The position numbers and the translations under genes are program-made. From Verrucomicrobiota bacterium (GTDB taxonomy: Bacteria; Verrucomicrobiota; Verrucomicrobiia; Opitutales; Seribacteraceae): a stretch of 7,546 nt of DNA. Positions 1 through 6,801 of this stretch are shown here, in pieces. The DNA lies in contig JAURNO010000421.1 in the NCBI GenBank assembly GCA_030830145.1, positions 1-7,546 of the forward strand. Reading direction: 5' to 3'. Numbering within the stretch: the stretch's first letter is position 1; each line of letters opens with the position of its first letter. The notes under the pieces are model-generated. The model made no database searches. It worked only from the letters and a program-made list of their open reading frames with translations, and was not told the origin of the DNA.

Positions 1-1226
1 GCGGCGACCAGGCCGGGGAGGGTTCACATGAGTTCAGTGACTTCATTACGATCTCCTCGGCCGAGAGGAGCAATGCAATTTTGGTTTACGGAACCAAGGA
101 AGATATCGTGGAAATCGGGCGTATGATCGACTCGTTGGATCAACCGCTGCCCCAAGCCCGACTCGAAACCATATTTGTAATGGTGGACCTGACCGAGCAA
201 AACCAAAGGGGCATCGATGCTCTTCTTGGCAACTTGGAATGGTCGAAGTTCGCCCGCGGCCCGAGAGGCGAAGGCTTGTTTGGGGAAACTGTTACGGGGA
301 ACCAGCAAGTTACGTCGGCGGGTCCCGATGGTTTGTTGGGTACGGGTGACGATATTTCCACTTCAGTCTCTCAAAATATCCCCAGAGAGACTTTTCAGGG
401 GGTTTTGGGGATTCCCGGTTTGAATACGAGCATGCCTTTTCAAATGGAAGACTGGAAACTGACCGGAATCCGTTGGGACCAGATATTCGCCTTGTCCTCG
501 GAGCGTAACGATGTGCGGATTTTCTCGACCCCGACCCTTAGTTTTGCCCACAATTCGCCCGACGTGCACATTCTTATCGAAGACGAACGAAATATCGTCA
601 TTCCGACCTACTCCGGATACAACACCGGAACGGATGGTGCTTCCAATACCGGTCAACAAAGCAAGATTACGGCAAAGACTTCTCTCGAGATCAAGAAACC
701 CAAGATCGGTTTGCCTCAAATCGATGAAAATGGAACGATTGTTTCACCTGGCTCGATCTTCATGGAGGTTGAAGTCAAAGCCGAGAAATTCGACGAGACC
801 CAGAGCAACACCTACCAAGGCCAATCCCTGCCTGCAAAAAAGATTCGGGAGGCCAAGTCGGTCGTAACCGTTCGGGATGGGGAGATTATTGTCTTGGGGG
901 GACTGCAGGAGGTGCAGGTTGATTCGACTGAGTCCAAATACAATTTGTTGAGCGACATTCCCTACCTGGGAAAAAAGTTTTTTCGTCCCAAGACCGTCAA
1001 GTATACCCCGACGGAACTGCTTATTTTCCTGAAGCCCACGATTATGAAGCCAGGTTTTAATGACACGGAAGAAAATGTAAAATCCATAGATGACCGCATC
1101 AAAGGGGACTACAAACCGAAATTCACCTCGCCTTCCGGAAAAATCCTAGGAATGCCCGACATCGATGGGAAAAACAAGGGGCAGGCCTCGAACCAAGACA
1201 AACCAGCTTCCCGACCCAGTTTGTGA
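1..1226 (+). CDS. gspD: Secretin (GspD/PilQ family), 5'-truncated by the window edge
   Basis: This is the C-terminal part of an outer-membrane secretin, the ring-shaped pore of type II secretion and type IV pilus machines. The frame is open from base 3, so the true start lies upstream; 407 residues are visible. Visible residues 18-46 (ERSNAILVYGTKEDI and following) match the ring-building N-domain pattern, and the next N-domain starts near 53. A Gly/Asp-rich loop lies at 82-125. The secretin domain covers about 165-350: FSTPTLSF at 174-181, the gate-region segment ending in IVIP, VTVRDGEIIVLGG at 288-300, DIPYLGKKFFR at 318-328 and ELLIFLKPTIMKP at 338-350. A hydrophilic tail of about 57 residues follows, where S-domain/pilotin-binding segments sit in other secretins. 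The stop overlaps the next gene by one base. Secretin identity is firm. GspD is favoured over PilQ from the neighbouring E and F genes, but that choice is inference. Confidence 0.93.
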   Translation, partial: GDQAGEGSHEFSDFITISSAERSNAILVYGTKEDIVEIGRMIDSLDQPLPQARLETIFVMVDLTEQNQRGIDALLGNLEWSKFARGPRGEGLFGETVTGNQQVTSAGPDGLLGTGDDISTSVSQNIPRETFQGVLGIPGLNTSMPFQMEDWKLTGIRWDQIFALSSERNDVRIFSTPTLSFAHNSPDVHILIEDERNIVIPTYSGYNTGTDGASNTGQQSKITAKTSLEIKKPKIGLPQIDENGTIVSPGSIFMEVEVKAEKFDETQSNTYQGQSLPAKKIREAKSVVTVRDGEIIVLGGLQEVQVDSTESKYNLLSDIPYLGKKFFRPKTVKYTPTELLIFLKPTIMKPGFNDTEENVKSIDDRIKGDYKPKFTSPSGKILGMPDIDGKNKGQASNQDKPASRPSL

Positions 1227-1771
1227 TGACTTCTTTTTGGGCAAAATCCATTCGGGCTGCTTTTTGTTACCTTTTACTCCTTTGGGGGACGGGCTTTTTA
1301 GTGGCCCAAAAGGCAAGCCCCTTCGCCATACCCGGTCGCCCCCCTCCGCCTCCTAAAATCCTGCCAAGTCAGCTTCCTCCGCCCAAGAAAATTACTCCAC
1401 CCGTAAAAAAGCTTCCCTCTCCATACGATTTGCGGGGCTGTTATCAATTCGAAGGGAAATGGTATTTTGCGCTTTATCACAAAACGACCAGGGAGAGCGC
1501 CTGGTTGTCTTGGGAGCAAAACTCAACCGGAGTGACCCATGCCGGCGACGTTTTCGTATTTGATCCTGAGAACTACAAGGTTACTCATGAGAGTTCGAAT
1601 CCTCAAGTTGCCTATGAATCGATCGACCTAGCCGAAGCGTCGAAGGCTTCCGGCGCCGCCTTCAACCCGACCTCGCCGAGTGCCGCCAAGCCTGCCAAGA
1701 AGGCTCCGGTTCCTCCGGTAAGAAAGGCACCACCACGAGGGTTGGTCGTACCTGGCCCGAAAAGAAAATAA
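1226..1771 (+). CDS. Small proline-rich membrane-anchored or periplasmic protein, candidate GspC/PilP-like connector
   Basis: A 181-residue protein not assigned to a named family here. Residues 1-27 look like a signal peptide or signal anchor: K7 and R10, then a hydrophobic stretch at 11-27 with a possible cleavage site after LVA27. Residues 34-66 are a proline/lysine-rich linker with a run of five prolines. Residues 67-136 form a small predicted beta-rich domain ([18 protein letters not shown], then SAWLSWEQ and [10 protein letters not shown]). An Ala/Pro/Lys-rich basic tail runs from about 137 to 181. Membrane segment, flexible proline linker and a small beta domain in a gene beside the secretin is the layout of GspC HR and PilP proteins, which join the inner-membrane platform to the secretin. 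That role is inferred from layout and position. ATG at 1226 is preferred; a GTG at 1223 is the alternative. The TGATG overlap with the secretin stop suggests translational coupling. No Shine-Dalgarno motif is seen. Confidence 0.82.
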   Translation: MTSFWAKSIRAAFCYLLLLWGTGFLVAQKASPFAIPGRPPPPPKILPSQLPPPKKITPPVKKLPSPYDLRGCYQFEGKWYFALYHKTTRESAWLSWEQNSTGVTHAGDVFVFDPENYKVTHESSNPQVAYESIDLAEASKASGAAFNPTSPSAAKPAKKAPVPPVRKAPPRGLVVPGPKRK

Positions 1772-1779
1772 ACCAGACC

Positions 1780-3600
1780 GTGATTTCAGAAAAAACAAAT
1801 CCCGAGGAACCCGAATCCAGTAAAACGGGCGAGGATGAGCGTGAGGAAAAAATCCTTCTCTCTTCTTCTGCGTTCGAGAACATGGATTGGTGGCCCGGGT
1901 TGTCCGACGTCGATCGCATCAACATTTTAAGTTCACCCCTCGAGGATCGGGCCCGTTTGCTTGCCTCGAAATATTCTCGTGAGTTGATTGAAACCATGCG
2001 AGAGATTGGAAAGAAATCCGAGCTTTCCTACGTCGAGGATTTCGAGTTGCCCGAAAACCCGACCAAACTCCTTCCTTTGCGGATGATCCACAACTACAGT
2101 TGCCTGCCTGTTGGCTTGGACGAGGACGGGCGAATCGAATTGGTCGCGGTTTGGCCTCCCTCGACGCGCATGAGTCGTTGGGTTTTTGCCGTTTCGGGCA
2201 GGACTCCGGTTTGGAGTTTGAGCTCACCGGAAAAAATTTCCCGGGCCATTACGGAGAACTTTGGCATTGGAGCCGACAGCCTGGATGATTCGGATCTGGA
2301 TACGGATGCAGACGAGGATGCCCAGGATGATCTCGAGGATCAAAATGCGGCGATCATCCGATTCGTCAATGAGGTTATCCAACGGGCCATCGTGGACCGG
2401 GCGACGGATATACATTTCGAACCTCACAAGGAAACCCTGCAAATACGATACCGTATCGACGGCCAACTGGTCCCCGTTCGGGTTCCGGACAACTTGAGGA
2501 GTTTCCAGGACGCCATCATCTCCCGGATCAAGATCATGAGCGCCATCAATATTTCCGAAAAGAGGAGGCCTCAGGGGGGCAGAATTACCTTTAATCAAGG
2601 ACAGAGTGACCTTGATATTCGTGTTTCCACTTTGCCTACCCTTTATGGCGAAAGCATCAGTTTGCGTTTGCTTAACGAAAAGTCCCAACCCCTGTCCATG
2701 CGGGAACTTGGTTTGGCTGAGAACGATGAAAAAAACATCGTCTCAATCTTGGAGAAACCCCACGGGATTGTTTTGGTAACGGGGCCTACGGGGTCTGGTA
2801 AATCAACCTCCTTGACCGCCTTCATCAGGAGGATTCACAAACCCGAACGCCGTATTATGACGGTTGAGGACCCAGTGGAGTACGAGGTTGCGGGTATCAA
2901 CCAAACCCAAGTGAATTCGGAAATCGGTTTCACCTTCGCGAGTGCCCTGCGGGAAATTTTACGGCAGGATCCGGACGTCATCATGGTTGGAGAAATCAGA
3001 GACCGTGAGACGGCGGATATTGCCATTCGGGCCTCCCTTACGGGGCACTTGGTTTTGAGTACTTTGCACACCAACGATGCTCCGGGGGCAATTACCCGCT
3101 TGGTGGACATGGAAATCGAACCGTTTCTCATTGCTTCCTCGGTTGAAATGGTCATTGCCCAAAGGCTCGTGCGGAGGCTTTGCCAGGAATGTTCCTCTCC
3201 CGCCCAAATGTCCGATAGTGATCTTCTTGCTTCCTTGTCCTTGCTTGAAGTCGACCCGGGTGAAAAAATACATGCGGACAAGGTCCTGCGCTCAGTAGGG
3301 TGCCAAAATTGTCAAAACCTCGGCTACCGTGGACGGGTGGGCATCTTTGAGTTGATGAAGATGAGCGACTCAATTCACGGATTGGTGATCAACAACGCTT
3401 CCGCTCCCGATATCAGGGAGATTGCTCTCAAGGAAGGCATGAGCACTTTGCAGGGGAGTGGTTGGGAACAAATCAAGCGTGGTCTCACGACCTTCGACGA
3501 AGTAATTCGCTACGCCGACGGCTTTATCGACGAAGAACCGGCAACGCCTTTCGGTGATGACCCGACGGAGGGTGTGACGGAAGAATCGGTCGAGGATTGA
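1780..3600 (+). CDS. gspE: Type II secretion / type IV pilus assembly ATPase (GspE/PilB family)
   Basis: This cytoplasmic hexameric ATPase powers pseudopilus or pilus assembly by acting on the GspF platform. The 606-residue length fits the family. An N-terminal GspE-N/MshEN-like region spans about 40-160, followed by a strongly acidic linker at 166-187. The ATPase domain has all hallmark motifs: ATDIHFEP at 208-215, Walker [10 protein letters not shown] at 335-343 (K341), Asp box TVEDPVEYE at 361-369, Walker B with [12 protein letters not shown] at 397-408 (E405), and His box [14 protein letters not shown] at 421-434 (H423, H430). The tetracysteine zinc site is present as CxxC pairs at 468/471 and 508/511, typical of assembly ATPases and absent from PilT retraction ATPases. 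The tail from 584 is acidic. The start is GTG at 1780, eight bases after the previous stop, with no clear Shine-Dalgarno. ATG at 1882 is possible but would remove 34 acidic residues. GspE versus PilB cannot be settled from sequence alone. Confidence 0.96.
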   Translation: MISEKTNPEEPESSKTGEDEREEKILLSSSAFENMDWWPGLSDVDRINILSSPLEDRARLLASKYSRELIETMREIGKKSELSYVEDFELPENPTKLLPLRMIHNYSCLPVGLDEDGRIELVAVWPPSTRMSRWVFAVSGRTPVWSLSSPEKISRAITENFGIGADSLDDSDLDTDADEDAQDDLEDQNAAIIRFVNEVIQRAIVDRATDIHFEPHKETLQIRYRIDGQLVPVRVPDNLRSFQDAIISRIKIMSAINISEKRRPQGGRITFNQGQSDLDIRVSTLPTLYGESISLRLLNEKSQPLSMRELGLAENDEKNIVSILEKPHGIVLVTGPTGSGKSTSLTAFIRRIHKPERRIMTVEDPVEYEVAGINQTQVNSEIGFTFASALREILRQDPDVIMVGEIRDRETADIAIRASLTGHLVLSTLHTNDAPGAITRLVDMEIEPFLIASSVEMVIAQRLVRRLCQECSSPAQMSDSDLLASLSLLEVDPGEKIHADKVLRSVGCQNCQNLGYRGRVGIFELMKMSDSIHGLVINNASAPDIREIALKEGMSTLQGSGWEQIKRGLTTFDEVIRYADGFIDEEPATPFGDDPTEGVTEESVED

Positions 3601-3611
3601 ACGAACCGTAA

Positions 3612-4877
3612 ATGGCCAAGTTCAAATACGTCGCAATCGACCTGAAGGGCAAAAGCCTTTCCGGAGAGATCGAGGCAGACGACTCGAAAAAGGCCAAGAA
3701 GTTGATCCGAGCGAATGGAGTAACTCCGCTCAAAGTAACCAAAATCGGAGGAAGCGAAAAAAAGAGTAAAACCGTAGTCTCCTTGTCGGATGCCAAGAAG
3801 AACGGTTCTTCCAAACGCGGTTCCCGCAAACTTGGATCGAAGGGAGAAGCAATCGGATTGGATTTTCTCAAAAGACTTATGGAATTGCATGGAAGCGGGA
3901 TGCCGGTGGCCGATGCGGTCAAGCTTCTCAACCAAAGGCTTTCCGATCCGAAACTCAAAGAAGTGGCTCGTTTTTTATGGAAGGAACTAGCAGAGGGCAG
4001 AACGCTCTCCCGTGCAATGAGAGCGTTGCCGCAGTATTTCAGCGAATCCTCCACTTTCGTAATCGAGGCCGGCGAAGCAACCGGAAACGTAGGTCCCATC
4101 CTGAAAAAGATAATCGTTTATCTGGAGGAAAAGAGGGCCATCCGTTCGAAAGTCCTGACAAGCATGGCGTATCCGTGTTTCGTCGGATTCGTTGCCTTTG
4201 CCGTTGTTGTTTTCTTCATTAAAGTTCTTTTGCCTCAAATAAAAAGCATGTTGGACAAGATGGGTGGAGAAATGAATTTTCTGGCCAAACTTCTCATTGG
4301 CAGTTCCGATTTCGTAAAAACCTTTGGTCCCTTTGTCCTGATCGGTTTGATCATATCTCTGGCGATTACTCACCGTTGGAGCAAAACGGAAAAAGGAGGA
4401 ATGTCGGTGGACCGGGCTATCTTGAAAATCCCTCTCTTTGGCCAGATTATCTACCTGTCGCAAATGTTCCAACTCACGAGTTTGCTTTCCACTTTGATTT
4501 GGAGTGGCATCGGTTTAACCGAAAACTTGCGCCTTTGTGAAAAAACCATCACCAACCGGTATCTGCGCGACCGATTCCGCTCCGCCCGCGCTTTGGTGAA
4601 CGAAGGGAAGTCTCTTCCCGAAGCCTTGAGGAAATTCAAGTTTCTCCCCTTGATTCAACTCGATATATTGGAAGTCGGAGAAAAAACGGGCAACCTGGGC
4701 AACAGTATGGAAGACATAGGCAATTCCTTTCGCGATCAATTGACGAAGAAGATCAAAGTCATGACGACTTTGGTTTCGGGAGCCGCTTTGGGTTTTGCCT
4801 TTTCCTTGGTCGCCCTGGTCGCGATTGCCATCGTTACGAGTATTTTTGAGGTAAGCAAAAGCATCAAGATCAATTAG
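3612..4877 (+). CDS. gspF: Type II secretion / type IV pilus inner-membrane platform protein (GspF/PilC family)
   Basis: A polytopic inner-membrane protein that couples the GspE ATPase to pseudopilin extraction and assembly. At 421 residues it has typical family length. It begins with the usual short N-terminal domain (KFKYVAIDLKGKSLSGEIEA at 3-22), then a Lys/Arg/Ser-rich linker at about 47-80. Two T2SSF repeats follow, about 84-210 and 287-412. Each carries the duplicated signature: EAGEATGNV at 152-160 and EVGEKTGNL at 354-362. Three membrane segments are visible at about 188-208, 240-256 and 388-412, as expected. The ATG at 3612 lies 11 bases after the gspE stop and gives the standard N-terminus, but no Shine-Dalgarno motif precedes it. 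The E-F gene order is the conserved core arrangement of this machinery. Family assignment is secure; only GspF versus PilC naming is uncertain. Confidence 0.96.
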   Translation: MAKFKYVAIDLKGKSLSGEIEADDSKKAKKLIRANGVTPLKVTKIGGSEKKSKTVVSLSDAKKNGSSKRGSRKLGSKGEAIGLDFLKRLMELHGSGMPVADAVKLLNQRLSDPKLKEVARFLWKELAEGRTLSRAMRALPQYFSESSTFVIEAGEATGNVGPILKKIIVYLEEKRAIRSKVLTSMAYPCFVGFVAFAVVVFFIKVLLPQIKSMLDKMGGEMNFLAKLLIGSSDFVKTFGPFVLIGLIISLAITHRWSKTEKGGMSVDRAILKIPLFGQIIYLSQMFQLTSLLSTLIWSGIGLTENLRLCEKTITNRYLRDRFRSARALVNEGKSLPEALRKFKFLPLIQLDILEVGEKTGNLGNSMEDIGNSFRDQLTKKIKVMTTLVSGAALGFAFSLVALVAIAIVTSIFEVSKSIKIN

Positions 4878-4879
4878 TT

Positions 4880-5857
4880 ATGCGCTTAGGTTTGAATTCT
4901 TGGATTTTTCATCCTCCTGCGATTTGCGCCATGTTTTTCATGTTGGCGGCTTGTGGAAACGAAGAAGAGGAGCGAAGCGCATTGCAAAAGGAATCGAGCG
5001 GTCTGCGTGACAAGTCGATGGAGGGCAAGCAGACTTTGGAGGACGGTTCGATATACGAAGGCGAATTTTCAAAAGGCAAACCCAATGGTTATGGGAAGAG
5101 AACTTTCCCTTCCGGTGACGTTTTCGAGGGCCTCTACAAAAATGGCTTTGCCCATGGCTACGGAACACGCATTTACAAGTCCGATGAGGAACTCGATCGC
5201 TATTCGGGTATTTGGGAAAGCGGGAAAAAAGAGGGGTTCGGGGTGTTGATCTTTGCGGATTCTTCGCGCATGGAGGGGCATTGGGAATCGGATGAATTGA
5301 GCTATGGCGAATATCAAGGCTCGGATGGTGTGATTTTAACCGGCAAGTGGAATCAATCGTCTCTCTCGGAGGGAAGGATGAAAACCGAGTTGAACGAGGA
5401 ATTTACCGGGGTGTTCAATCCCGATGGTTCCTTTGCCAAGGGAACTTTTCAGTCGCTTGGGGGAGACCGTTACACCGGTAGATTCTTTTCCAATTCGTAT
5501 CATGGAAGCGGAGTTCTTGAACAAAACGACGGTTCTTTGTATGTCGGAAACTTTGCTTCGGGCGTTTTTTCAGGAATCGGGGTTTGGCTTAAACCGAACG
5601 GCACCGCTTACTCGGGAACGTTCAAAAATGGATTGCCTGATGGTTTTGGCACTCAGCAAGACCCGACGGGCGTCACTTATTCGGGGATGTGGGTGGAGGG
5701 ATCGAAACAGGGAAGAGGCAACCTTGATTTTGGAGATGGCACGAGTTTTACAGGGCAATTCGAAAAGGGATTGGGCGTGCTGGGTTCTTATGATTGGGGA
5801 GACGGCAGGATTACCAATTCCTATCAGGATGAAAATGGGGAATGGCGCGACAGGTAG
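4880..5857 (+). CDS. MORN-repeat lipoprotein
   Basis: A 325-residue predicted lipoprotein made almost wholly of MORN repeats. The N-terminus has a hydrophobic stretch at about 14-24 and a lipobox LAAC at 22-25, so C25 would be lipidated after signal peptidase II cleavage. N27 and the acidic run after it are not an inner-membrane retention signal of the Asp+2 type, because residue +2 is G26. A charged spacer at 27-55 leads into about eleven repeats whose aromatic-x-G cores begin at residues 59, 82, 108, 131, 153, 175, 198, 221, 244, 267 and 290. The period is close to 23 residues; repeats four to six are the most degenerate. MORN repeats form elongated beta-hairpin solenoids, often used for protein or lipid contact. 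The start lies two bases after the gspF stop, so the gene probably shares the secretion transcript. No catalytic domain is seen. Its role is unknown; accessory partner, pilotin-like helper or unrelated passenger are all possible. Confidence 0.9.
   Translation: MRLGLNSWIFHPPAICAMFFMLAACGNEEEERSALQKESSGLRDKSMEGKQTLEDGSIYEGEFSKGKPNGYGKRTFPSGDVFEGLYKNGFAHGYGTRIYKSDEELDRYSGIWESGKKEGFGVLIFADSSRMEGHWESDELSYGEYQGSDGVILTGKWNQSSLSEGRMKTELNEEFTGVFNPDGSFAKGTFQSLGGDRYTGRFFSNSYHGSGVLEQNDGSLYVGNFASGVFSGIGVWLKPNGTAYSGTFKNGLPDGFGTQQDPTGVTYSGMWVEGSKQGRGNLDFGDGTSFTGQFEKGLGVLGSYDWGDGRITNSYQDENGEWRDR
5054..5815 (+). repeat. Array of about eleven MORN coding repeats, roughly 69-bp period
   Basis: The coding repeats are seen at protein level, with pattern Y/F-x-G-x-F/W followed about ten residues later by G-x-G. 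Spacings between successive cores are 23, 26, 23, 22, 22, 23, 23, 23, 23 and 23 residues. The bases themselves have diverged, so this is an old protein repeat and not a recent DNA tandem duplication. Confidence 0.8.
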
Positions 5858-5893
5858 TTCGAGCAGAGTCCTGAAGGAGCATGCCTTTGAAGA

Positions 5894-5920
5894 TTGCCAA
5901 GTTTGTACTTTTTGTAATAT
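5894..5920 (+). promoter_or_regulatory. Possible sigma70-like promoter for the metallo-hydrolase gene
   Basis: The only sizeable gap between genes (5858-5941) turns AT-rich in its right half. TTGCCA at 5894-5899 could be a -35 element and TAATAT at 5915-5920 a -10 element. The spacer is 15 bases, shorter than the usual 17, which lowers confidence. The -10 lies about 21 bases before the start codon, leaving a very short leader. Position and base composition favour a promoter here, but read-through from the upstream operon is equally possible. Confidence 0.3.
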
Positions 5921-5941
5921 TTTAAATAGATAGAGCCACTT

Positions 5942-6790
5942 ATGTCTGATTCTACCCTATTCAAGCTCAAGTTTTGGGGAACACGGGGAAGCATACCTTG
6001 CCCGGGTCCCGATACCGTCAAATATGGCGGAAATACCACTTGCTTCGAAATAACCTGTGGTAAGAAGCGGATTATCATCGATGCGGGCACGGGCATACGC
6101 TTGCTTGGCAAAAAGATTATGATTGAGGAGGGGAATCTGCTCAATGCCGATTTGTTTTTTACCCATACCCACATGGACCATATCCAAGGGTTGCCTTTTT
6201 TCGCCCCTCTTTACAACCCCGTGAGCGACGTCAGATTGCATGCCGGGCACTTGACGGCAAACGACGAATACGATCTCCAGGGAATCATTGGTACCATGCT
6301 CATGAAAGATCCGGTCTTTCCCGTTCCGAGTTCTTTGATTGAACAAGCGTGTTCATTCAAGGATTTCTTTTGCGGACACGTATTCGAATTGGGGGATGGG
6401 ATCGTTATTCGCACGGGTAAACTCAATCACCCCAACGGAGCCTGCGGATACAGAATCGAGTTTCAAGGCAAGGCAATTGCCATTTGCACCGATACGGAGC
6501 ATTACGAGGACCGGATTGACGAGAGCGTGGTGACCCTAGCCAAGGATGCCGATGTGATGGTCTACGATTCAGCCTACACCACGGAGGAATATCCCAAGTT
6601 CAAGGGTTGGGGTCATTCGACTTGGGAAGAAGCCGTCAAGGTTGCCGAAGCCGCTCAAGTCAAACAGACTTTCCTGTTCCATCACGATCCTTCTCACAGC
6701 GACGAGAAAATGGATCAGATTGCCAAAGAAGCGGAGGCACGCAGAGAAGGCGTACGACCTGCCGTGGAAGGCGAAGAGATTACCCTCTAA
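5942..6790 (+). CDS. MBL-fold metallo-hydrolase (cyclic-phosphodiesterase / RNase Z-like branch)
   Basis: A complete 282-residue cytoplasmic metallo-beta-lactamase-fold hydrolase; no signal peptide is visible. It opens with FWGTRGSIPCPG at 11-22 and KYGGNTTCFEI at 27-37, the hallmark start of a branch related to PhnP and RNase Z-type phosphodiesterases. Metal ligands visible are H75, H77, D79 and H80 (THTHMDH), H163 (LNHPNG), D184 (ICTDTEH) and a late histidine, most likely H247 or H248 in LFHHDP. H225 in GWGHST is also a family-type position. The set looks intact for a two-metal phosphodiesterase. The substrate cannot be read from sequence; cyclic nucleotides or other phosphodiesters are the usual candidates in this branch. 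ATG at 5942 gives the expected N-terminus, with only weak purine content upstream. Its stop overlaps that of the convergent gene. Confidence 0.92.
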   Translation: MSDSTLFKLKFWGTRGSIPCPGPDTVKYGGNTTCFEITCGKKRIIIDAGTGIRLLGKKIMIEEGNLLNADLFFTHTHMDHIQGLPFFAPLYNPVSDVRLHAGHLTANDEYDLQGIIGTMLMKDPVFPVPSSLIEQACSFKDFFCGHVFELGDGIVIRTGKLNHPNGACGYRIEFQGKAIAICTDTEHYEDRIDESVVTLAKDADVMVYDSAYTTEEYPKFKGWGHSTWEEAVKVAEAAQVKQTFLFHHDPSHSDEKMDQIAKEAEARREGVRPAVEGEEITL

Positions 6791-6801
6791 TATTCTTCGC
6801 C
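6770..6801. terminator. Inverted repeat spanning the convergent stop codons, possible bidirectional terminator
   Basis: GGCGAAGA at 6770-6777 is perfectly complementary to TCTTCGCC at 6794-6801, leaving a 16-base loop that holds both stop codons (plus-strand TAA 6788-6790, minus-strand TAG 6787-6789). The location between convergent genes is where a shared terminator is expected. Against it, there is no T-tract on either side, the loop is long, and both arms lie inside coding sequence. Confidence 0.3.

Noticed and set aside
81..1226. Treating TTG at 81 as the secretin start
   Set aside because: The frame is open from base 3 and the preceding residues (SSAERSNAI) complete the conserved N-domain motif, so this TTG is an internal leucine codon.
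2224..3281. Several minus-strand open frames of 60-154 codons opposite gspE
   Set aside because: The plus strand encodes every hallmark ATPase motif through this stretch. The antisense frames have no recognisable motifs or coherent neighbours.
3240..3310. Possibility that the ATPase is a PilT-type retraction motor
   Set aside because: The tetracysteine zinc motif (C468, C471, C508, C511) and the long N-terminal region mark an assembly ATPase.
3524..4099. Minus-strand open frame of 191 codons opposite the start of gspF
   Set aside because: It lies wholly opposite well-supported gspE/gspF coding sequence, shows no domain pattern, and is low-complexity Ser/Leu/Pro as expected of an antisense shadow.
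5424..5933. Plus-strand frame of 169 codons overlapping the MORN gene in another frame
   Set aside because: The MORN frame keeps its repeat period through this region, whereas the alternative frame is Arg/Ser-rich with no repeat or domain signal.
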